A stretch of 36,933 nucleotides of DNA from Paenibacillus herberti (GTDB lineage: Bacteria; Bacillota; Bacilli; Paenibacillales; Paenibacillaceae): contig NZ_NMUQ01000001.1 in the NCBI RefSeq assembly GCF_002233675.1, positions 407,405-444,337 on the forward strand, given 5' to 3'. The notes beneath the pieces were generated by a model. It made no database searches. It was not told the origin of the DNA and saw nothing but the letters and a program-made list of their open reading frames with translations. The translations under genes were made by a program, and so were the position numbers. Shown piece by piece: positions 31,212-36,933 of the stretch; positions within the stretch are counted from its first letter, which is position 1; every line of letters starts with the position of its first letter.

Positions 31212-32468
31212 ATGAAAAAATGGATGGCGGGATTACTAACCGCCGCAATAGCCGTAGGAGGAAGCGTGGCAGGAGGAGTGTATCCTACGGCCGCAGCGGG
31301 TTCCACAGCGCCGGCAACCTTCAAGGATATTAAGGGACACTGGGCGGAGAATAGCATTAAGGAAGCGGTAGAAAAAGGATTGACCGGCGGTTATCCCGAC
31401 GGGACTTACAAGCCGAATGCAACGATCACACGAGGTGAATTCGCAGTACTGCTCGGAAGAGCGACTAAGCTTCAGTCAGCTCCTGATGCAACTGCGGCTG
31501 TAGATTTTATTACGGAGAAGGGGCATTGGACTGAGAGCGGCGTGAAAAAGCTGGCCGATCTCGGCTTAATTGCAGGAGCAGATTATGGGAAGGGTTTTAA
31601 GTCCACTGAGCCAATTACGCGTTATGAGATGATGAAGTGGATGGCGATGGGGCTCATGCAATCGAGCGAAAGCTTCAAGACGGCATACGAAGAAACGACA
31701 AAAACATTGCTGCCAACACCTGAGCATACTCGTGGCGAAATCGGGGCGGCTCAAGTTCCGTACATCGCTCTTATCCGCGGGACTGCTGTAATGAGCGGGT
31801 TCAAGTATGGAGAAATGAAGCCCAAGCAGACAACAACGAGGGCGGAGGTTGCGACTATCCTGCTCCGTTATCTTCAGACCGAGGGAAAGGACGCCGCAAC
31901 GTTCCCGGTGTTGAACGAGCTGCGGGAAGTTGGAATGACAGGAACGAACATGATGACAGCGACAAAATACCGCCCGCTGAAAAACACGTTGCCAATCTCT
32001 GCGGCAATCGGTAAAAAGATGATAACGCCAATCCATAAATTTGAAATTACTATGCATAGTTATATATTCGTAGAATACAAGAACCTCAAGCCGATAGGAA
32101 CTTATGCGGGGGTATTTTCCGAAGAATTTACCCCTCATACATCAGGGGGGGCGAGTTATTATTATGTATATCCTGAGGCTACGATGAAGTCTAACAAAAG
32201 CAAAGAATCCTATGATACAAATACACTTATAAATGAATTTAACCGAGTTGGTAATAATTTTCTTGCCGCAGCCAAGTACCCAAAAGAAATCGTAGATAGA
32301 AGTGGGTTATACGCCGCGGGTTCGACGAACGGAGGGACAGAGAATCTTCCTGATAAAGGTGAAACCAAACGAATGTGGTTTAAAGCGAGGATTTATTCAG
32401 GCTCTATTATAATTAGGCTTGGAGAAGAACCTGGAGAAAAAGTGTGGGTCACTACGGAAAGATGGTAA
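31212..32468 (+). CDS. Secreted SLH-domain cell-wall-binding protein
   Basis: This 418-residue exported protein has a signal peptide of about 29 residues (MKKWMAGLLTAAIAVGGSVA, ending near AAA). Three SLH-type units follow at about 37-85, 95-145 and 175-222. The first is canonical (FKDIKGHWAENSIKEAV, then GYPDGTYKPNATITRGEFA); the second and third are diverged (GHWTESGVKKLADLGLI, and TTTRAEVATILLRYL). SLH units bind pyruvylated secondary wall polymers, so the protein should sit on the wall surface. The remaining about 190 residues are unrecognised. Position directly after the membrane subunits suggests it fixes the outer part of the apparatus to the wall. GGGAGGAAGAG precedes the ATG. Confidence 0.85.
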   Translation: MKKWMAGLLTAAIAVGGSVAGGVYPTAAAGSTAPATFKDIKGHWAENSIKEAVEKGLTGGYPDGTYKPNATITRGEFAVLLGRATKLQSAPDATAAVDFITEKGHWTESGVKKLADLGLIAGADYGKGFKSTEPITRYEMMKWMAMGLMQSSESFKTAYEETTKTLLPTPEHTRGEIGAAQVPYIALIRGTAVMSGFKYGEMKPKQTTTRAEVATILLRYLQTEGKDAATFPVLNELREVGMTGTNMMTATKYRPLKNTLPISAAIGKKMITPIHKFEITMHSYIFVEYKNLKPIGTYAGVFSEEFTPHTSGGASYYYVYPEATMKSNKSKESYDTNTLINEFNRVGNNFLAAAKYPKEIVDRSGLYAAGSTNGGTENLPDKGETKRMWFKARIYSGSIIIRLGEEPGEKVWVTTERW

Positions 32469-32472
32469 TTTA

Positions 32473-35400
32473 ATGAGATTTAATATTTTTCACAATCTCA
32501 AAGAATTATGTATCGCATTTTTGATCGTTTGCTTGATAACGAATACCTTATTTCCTTTTCTCCATACATCCGAAATTCATGCGGCGGCTGAAGAAAATAT
32601 TCCTAAGTCTATGAAGAATCCTACACCAATTGAGGTAACCTCAGATAAGAGAACTGCGAATCCCGGTGTTTATTGGTACCAGCTGGATAATGGGGATTTC
32701 CGGGCAGAATTTTCAGGTAGATTCGTAGATAGCGAGAGCACGGGGGGGATATGTGCAAATCAGTTCCCTAAGCTAAAAGAAGTAAGAGACCAGGTAGATT
32801 TCTCGAAATGGCCAGCATTAGAATGGACGCATAATGGAAATGATGTTTATGAGGTTGAAGACCCTAAAATCAAGGAAGTTAAATATATCCGTAATGCCAA
32901 TAGTTACGTTCCCGGAGAATCGGTAGAACCAGACATACCTGAGCAGGGCTACATTGTTTCTATTGTGACTTTGACTGGTTATCCTAAAACCCCTACCTAT
33001 GGTGGTGACTGGGATCCAGACAAAAGATGCAAAAAAAGTAACGTTCGATACGACACTCCAATGGACGTCTACTGGAAAGGCAAGATTTACGAAGAAAAGG
33101 AAATCGATGTTACCCCTGATTCAATACTTTCTGTTGGCGAAAACGAACAGATGTCAGCAATGGTGTTCACTAAGGATTATGGTATGAAGGAGTGGAATAA
33201 AAAAGGTGGCATAGATGTAGCGGGGAGAGTTGGAGAAACCAAATGGACCAGTGCGGATCAGACCGTAGTGACGATCACATCCGCAGGAGTTGTCACAGCC
33301 ATAAAGCCTGGAAAAACCTTCGTACGCGCAATTTGGAAAAAAGGGGCTTACCTTATAACCGATACGGCGGAAATTACGGTGAGCGGTGAACCAGGGTTAA
33401 CGGTAAAAGGTTATAAATTTTGTCTAGACCAGAGCAGAAATCCGGTTCAGTTAAAAGCTTACTTAACCAAAGAGGATGGAAAGACTCATGAGCTTACAGC
33501 TCATCCGAAGCTGACTTGGACCAGCTCTAATCCTTCTATAATAAGGGTGGACAACTCAGGAAAAATCACGCCGGTCGGAACCCCAGGTTCGGCAACTATA
33601 ACGGCTCGTTTCAAGGATGCTTCCCAGCAGCTGGATGAGAGCGGAACTTCCACCGTGACCGCCGAAAACTGCGGCCCTTCCCCCGGGATCGGGGAATGCA
33701 AAGCAGTCATTGATCCTCCTTCTCCGGGATCACAGATGGTCTCGTCTTCCCTATCGCCAGACGCTTCCGGCATGTTGAGATCGGATGTTAGAGGAGCAGA
33801 AACATTCCGGGTGGAGGATGGAATTCCAAGCTCGGAAAGTCTTTTTGCCAATGTGTTCGGGCTGAGCTATCTTTATGCGCATGAATGGGTGCAGATGACG
33901 GGAGAAGTCACGTATACCGTTCCGGTCAAAAAAACGTTTATGGTCAAACCGCCGCCCCCACCACCGCCTCCCGAAGGTGAGGAAGGTGGAGAAACGGAGC
34001 CGCCCCCTCTGCCTCAGCCGAATCCGATTACCATTCTCGTTGAAGTCAAGCGCTCTTATTCCTACTGGCAGATCGATCAGTTGGAAGCGTACGGCTTGGA
34101 GGACGCTCAGGTACAGAATTATGCGTTGAGTGGGTACGGAGGAACTGTCACACTGCAGCCGCAAGGGTATTATCCTCCAGAGCTAACGGTAGACCATTCG
34201 ACTGAGGTCGAATCGCATGTCAAACCTCAACCCTGTGAGGCTGTAGACCTGGGAGAAGAAGAAGTCGACAAAATGCCAAGTCAAGGAGAAATGGAAGCAG
34301 AGTTTAAACCGGAGGCGGAAAAGGCTACTAAGCCGCCGCTGGTCAACAATGATCAGGTCGTTTGGAATGGTCAGACGGTGATGGACAACTCCGAACAAGA
34401 GGAGACTTCTCCTACACCGGGCTTAATTCCCTCTCCTTCCATGATGGGGCAGGATGTTCTGTATCAGTCGGGGCTTATCATTGAACCGACGCTGGCTAAT
34501 TCATTCAGAGAGCCATCAAGCGGAACGATTCGATACAGAATGGTGCCGGGAAGTTTAGACGGTCAATCGGAAATGAGCTTTCCTATTGCTGGGTTGAACG
34601 ACATCACGGTCCATACACCAGTTGTCAACGATTCCGCAGTGCCGGATGACAATCGTCCATTTGATCAACGCATGGTCCCGGATTGGAGCCGCCCGGTGAT
34701 TATTTTGGACAGGCCATTTACACTGAATTTTGATGAAACGGCGCAGCATCGGCCCATTCAGGGATATGGATATAGGGATTATGCAGCTTATACGAAAGAA
34801 AAGCGGGTGCGTTTTCCGTTTGGCGTATTCCAGAACGAGGTGTATTACCCGGCCGACACCTGGATCCAGATTCCTGTGGGAACACCGTCTATTGAATTCA
34901 AAATGCCGACATGGGTGGATGAGGGGGATTATGTCATCCGCACAGAGTCATGGGCGATCAATTCTTCGGGAATCGAGTCTTGCGAGCCGAATCAGAATGC
35001 AAATCTGGCCAACTACTGCGCCTCACAGGAAATCCCGGTCGGAGTCGTGGGGAGGTTATTCCAATTCCGTGTTTGGGATATCGGAGATTTTCGGTATGAA
35101 AAGGTATTTCGTACGGCTGCAGGTTCCACCGAGCATACGGACTGGATGTATTATGCCGGAGGACGTGACGAGAACGGCCAGCCGACAGCTCTAGAGGGTA
35201 AGCCGCAACAGCTGCTGCCGATTCGTCCGGGATCGGTTCCAGGTGAGGCGGCAACTGTCCCCCACAGCGGGTATGCGTTCCTGTTCGATTTTCGCACCAT
35301 TGGAAACGTGTGGGATAAAGGGGAAGGAATTCGAATCGAGCCAACGTTCTGGTTCGTACCTCGCACGGGCGGCGAACCCCGGCAAGTCGATCTTTATTAC

Positions 35401-36090
35401 GATGCTTCGGGCAACGGCAGCAAAATGATCGGTGTTGGTTCTGCAAGGGATAAAATGACCTATACCCGCACCTATCAATTGGCTGATCCGATGCGGAATA
35501 TCCCTGACGATGAGCTGAAATCTACGGCAAATTACGAGTATAACTTCATTTGGGACGGTTCACAGCGCCAGGAGAAGCCTTGGCCTAAGTTCTACACGGA
35601 GTATGTAAAGCGCAAGACGAAAATCGGCTATGGATACGGCTCAGAGATATTGGGATATAAAGGACGGACGCTTATCGGGCCGACTCAAATTCCGCAGAGG
35701 GTCAATCCGACCGAGGCTCTCCGGAGTGTGCAGCATTGGTATGGAGAATATCATATCCCGTCTGCTCCTTATATTTTGCCGAAGGGCACTGGTATAGAGA
35801 GATTGGCTGCCCGATACGGGGGCATCTTGGATGGTGACGAGACGGAGTTCCTCAAAGGGGGATATATTCTCGTGAATTTTGGCTTGTACACACTTCGAAA
35901 TTCTGATGTTGAAACAAAGGTGCTGGGGTATAAAGCTCCTATTGCAAATATGTGGTCAATTGAAGGGCAGCTGACATCAGCAAGCGACCTATGGAGCAAT
36001 TCCTTCTCGTTCCGTTCTGGGGATGTCATTTTTTATGAATCTGATTTTTCCGTCAGGAATGATTATGAAGGTAGAGGTAGAAAAGAATAA
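32473..36090 (+). CDS. Large secreted protein with Big2-type Ig-like domains
   Basis: This 1,205-residue exported protein begins with a signal peptide (MRFNIFHNLKELCIAFLIVC, cut near IHAAA). Two Big_2-type Ig-like domains lie at about residues 220-315 (PDSILSVGENEQMSAMVF, then TITSAGVVTAIKPGKTFVRA) and 320-410 (WTSSNPSIIRVDNSGKITPV). A poly-proline linker (KPPPPPPPPEGEEGGETEPP) stands near 495-520. About 690 residues of beta-rich, unrecognised sequence follow. There is no LPXTG motif or C-terminal anchor. The frame is open back to a TTG at 32419, but the ATG at 32473 directly yields the signal peptide. It is the last gene of the operon and a candidate for the outermost part or the adhesin-like tip of the machine. 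Confidence 0.75.
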   Translation: MRFNIFHNLKELCIAFLIVCLITNTLFPFLHTSEIHAAAEENIPKSMKNPTPIEVTSDKRTANPGVYWYQLDNGDFRAEFSGRFVDSESTGGICANQFPKLKEVRDQVDFSKWPALEWTHNGNDVYEVEDPKIKEVKYIRNANSYVPGESVEPDIPEQGYIVSIVTLTGYPKTPTYGGDWDPDKRCKKSNVRYDTPMDVYWKGKIYEEKEIDVTPDSILSVGENEQMSAMVFTKDYGMKEWNKKGGIDVAGRVGETKWTSADQTVVTITSAGVVTAIKPGKTFVRAIWKKGAYLITDTAEITVSGEPGLTVKGYKFCLDQSRNPVQLKAYLTKEDGKTHELTAHPKLTWTSSNPSIIRVDNSGKITPVGTPGSATITARFKDASQQLDESGTSTVTAENCGPSPGIGECKAVIDPPSPGSQMVSSSLSPDASGMLRSDVRGAETFRVEDGIPSSESLFANVFGLSYLYAHEWVQMTGEVTYTVPVKKTFMVKPPPPPPPPEGEEGGETEPPPLPQPNPITILVEVKRSYSYWQIDQLEAYGLEDAQVQNYALSGYGGTVTLQPQGYYPPELTVDHSTEVESHVKPQPCEAVDLGEEEVDKMPSQGEMEAEFKPEAEKATKPPLVNNDQVVWNGQTVMDNSEQEETSPTPGLIPSPSMMGQDVLYQSGLIIEPTLANSFREPSSGTIRYRMVPGSLDGQSEMSFPIAGLNDITVHTPVVNDSAVPDDNRPFDQRMVPDWSRPVIILDRPFTLNFDETAQHRPIQGYGYRDYAAYTKEKRVRFPFGVFQNEVYYPADTWIQIPVGTPSIEFKMPTWVDEGDYVIRTESWAINSSGIESCEPNQNANLANYCASQEIPVGVVGRLFQFRVWDIGDFRYEKVFRTAAGSTEHTDWMYYAGGRDENGQPTALEGKPQQLLPIRPGSVPGEAATVPHSGYAFLFDFRTIGNVWDKGEGIRIEPTFWFVPRTGGEPRQVDLYYDASGNGSKMIGVGSARDKMTYTRTYQLADPMRNIPDDELKSTANYEYNFIWDGSQRQEKPWPKFYTEYVKRKTKIGYGYGSEILGYKGRTLIGPTQIPQRVNPTEALRSVQHWYGEYHIPSAPYILPKGTGIERLAARYGGILDGDETEFLKGGYILVNFGLYTLRNSDVETKVLGYKAPIANMWSIEGQLTSASDLWSNSFSFRSGDVIFYESDFSVRNDYEGRGRKE

Positions 36091-36127
36091 AATAGTGATA
36101 TTACATTAATTTTAATTATTACTAATC

Positions 36128-36156
36128 ATTTATAATTAAATTACCGATAGTATAAT
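36128..36156 (+). promoter_or_regulatory. Promoter-like site of the WXG100 gene
   Basis: TATAAT at 36151-36156 is a perfect -10 box, and ATTTAT at 36128-36133 is a weak -35 at 17-base spacing. It is in an AT-rich 100-base gap after the large Ig-like gene, 38 bases before the WXG100 start, so the WXG100 gene may be expressed on its own. Confidence 0.5.
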
Positions 36157-36193
36157 AAGGAATAAATTACATTGTTTATGAGGAGTGTTTTTC

Positions 36194-36484
36194 ATGGCAG
36201 AGGTAAAATTGAATTATGAAGGACTTGTAACAAAAGCTAAAGCAATTCGGAAACAAAGGGAAGAATTTGATGCTTTGTTGAAGCGAATCATGCAAACAAT
36301 CGGTGGAGTGAAGGAAGTTTGGTCAGATAAAGCAGCAGATGACTTTATCTCTAAAGTTCAGCAATCCCAAAAGGAGTTTCAGAAGTTCAGTGAGGCATTG
36401 GATGGACTAGAAAAACATATGACCAATGTATCGGCGAAATACGCCGAGTTATCGACGAGCGTAATTAGTGCTCAGAAGTTCTAG
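36194..36484 (+). CDS. WXG100-family T7SS substrate with WSD variant motif
   Basis: This 96-residue protein has the EsxA/WXG100 layout: a first helix (about 6-40, NYEGLVTKAKAIRKQREEFD), a turn at VKEVWSDKAADDF and a second helix (about 45-90). The conserved Trp and the following acidic and Phe residues are in place, but the motif reads W-S-D rather than W-x-G. A C-terminal YAELS (Tyr-x3-Ser) takes the place where the YxxxD/E export signal would be. I use the ATG at 36194 with GAGGAG eight bases upstream; a GTG at 36185 in the same frame lies within that site. It has its own promoter and terminator and lies between the secretion operon and a toxin gene that shares its likely route. Confidence 0.88.
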   Translation: MAEVKLNYEGLVTKAKAIRKQREEFDALLKRIMQTIGGVKEVWSDKAADDFISKVQQSQKEFQKFSEALDGLEKHMTNVSAKYAELSTSVISAQKF

Positions 36485-36497
36485 TCATTAGTTTAGT

Positions 36498-36538
36498 GGG
36501 ACTGCTTTAAGTCGAAATGACTTAAGGGGTCCCTTTTT
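36498..36538 (+). terminator. Rho-independent terminator of the WXG100 gene
   Basis: GGGAC and GCTTTAAGTC pair with GACTTAAGG and GTCCC around a GAAAT loop with small bulges, followed by TTTTT at 36534-36538. It separates the WXG100 gene from the toxin start at 36581. Confidence 0.85.
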
Positions 36539-36558
36539 AAATGGAAGAACAAGATCCT

Positions 36559-36933
36559 GAATCATATTGAGGTGATTCTATTGTCTGGCGCAAATGTGAA
36601 AATGGATCTGGCGGATGTGGAGCGCCTCCGCCAACGCTTTACCGCTATCGGTCAGGACGCGATGCGCCTGATGCAGCAAGTGAACGGTGCCGCATGGGAA
36701 TGGGAACAGATTCCCACTGTGCGAGAAGCTGGGCGTGCGGTAAGAGTGGCGAAAGAGCTTACCGCAGAAGCAGAGGAACTGGCCGATTTTGCTCGGCGCA
36801 TGATGCGCGGTGTCGAGCGGCTGGAAAATGAGAATCGGCTCAAGATGAACTTGACCTTTACGGTGGGGAAAACGTGGAATCCCTTCGGGTTTGGCGCTTA
36901 CAAGCAACCGATCATTGGATATGGCCAGGTTAG
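36559..36933 (+). repeat. Direct repeat: effector 5' module, copy 2
   Basis: This block repeats 5235-5609 at the same strand and reading frame with about 95 percent identity in its coding part. It is cut by the window end, so the total repeat length is unknown. Confidence 0.9.
36581..36933 (+). CDS. Second T7SS toxin gene, N-terminal part only (runs off the window)
   Basis: The first 117 codons are present and the gene continues beyond the window. The protein starts LSGANVKMDLADVERLRQRF (TTG start, read as Met) and is identical to the toxin at 5257 except for one Gln-to-Glu change (ERLENENRL). It carries the WXG-like helical hairpin (AWEWEQIP turn) that should target it to the T7SS. The start is placed at TTG 36581 because GAGGTG lies six bases upstream, the same arrangement as in the other copy. 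The C-terminal toxin type cannot be known. Its place 96 bases after the WXG100 gene suggests the two are exported together. Confidence 0.9.
   Translation, partial: MSGANVKMDLADVERLRQRFTAIGQDAMRLMQQVNGAAWEWEQIPTVREAGRAVRVAKELTAEAEELADFARRMMRGVERLENENRLKMNLTFTVGKTWNPFGFGAYKQPIIGYGQV

Noticed and set aside
1-36933. CRISPR array, tRNA or rRNA gene
   Set aside because: No regularly spaced repeats, no CCA-ended cloverleaf and no rRNA-like conserved blocks were seen on either strand.

Overview
The window looks like a chromosomal accessory region of a Gram-positive, endospore-former-type Bacillota, most likely a Paenibacillaceae member. The pointers are strong AGGAGG-type ribosome binding sites in front of TTG and GTG starts, SLH-domain surface proteins, cre/LacI-like operators, an ECF sigma/anti-sigma pair, and a type VII secretion (T7SS/ESX) locus with YeeF/YezG-like toxin-immunity genes. 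The genus is an inference; no rRNA or tRNA is present.

Region 1 (1-11400) is an IS-riddled toxin area. It holds an IS3-family element whose transposase is made by -1 frameshifting, an orphan sugar-type ABC solute-binding lipoprotein with operator-like palindromes upstream, and two related IS4-family elements. Also here are an IS256-family element and a complete T7SS polymorphic toxin: WXG-like N-terminus, peptidoglycan-binding-like middle and a DNA/RNA nuclease C-terminus. Its YezG-type immunity gene follows. A second, decayed nuclease-tail plus immunity-gene cassette lies behind it, cut by the second IS4 element.

Region 2 (11401-14540) is ordinary chromosome: a VOC/glyoxalase protein, then an ECF sigma factor, a zinc-finger anti-sigma factor and a membrane protein built of three repeats, closed by a clear terminator.

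Region 3 (14541-36090) is the most interesting part. After an AT-rich leader, a tightly packed run of about 17 genes on one strand starts with an EssC/EccC-type FtsK-SpoIIIE ATPase, a possible EspG-like protein and a YukD/EsaB ubiquitin-fold protein. It continues directly into genes resembling a Tad/Flp (type IV pilus-like) machine: a TadZ/CpaE-like protein, a small WXG-like coiled-coil protein, a CpaB/SAF-domain protein, two MinD/ParA-like proteins with degenerate Walker A sites, a membrane-anchored TadA/CpaF-type ATPase and a double-length TadB/TadC-like protein. Five small single-span membrane proteins follow, then an SLH wall-binding protein and a 1,200-residue secreted Ig-like (Big2) protein. 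The EssA, EssB and EsaA core proteins of Bacillus/Staphylococcus T7SS and the EccB/D/E and mycosin proteins of mycobacterial ESX are not in the window. My working hypothesis is a hybrid secretion apparatus in which an ESX motor works with a Tad-like envelope machine.

Region 4 (36091-36933) has a WXG100 gene with its own promoter-like site and terminator. The start of a second toxin gene follows; its N-terminal domain is nearly identical to that of the toxin in region 1. The secretion operon is therefore bracketed by effector genes that share one targeting domain and probably differ in their C-terminal toxins.
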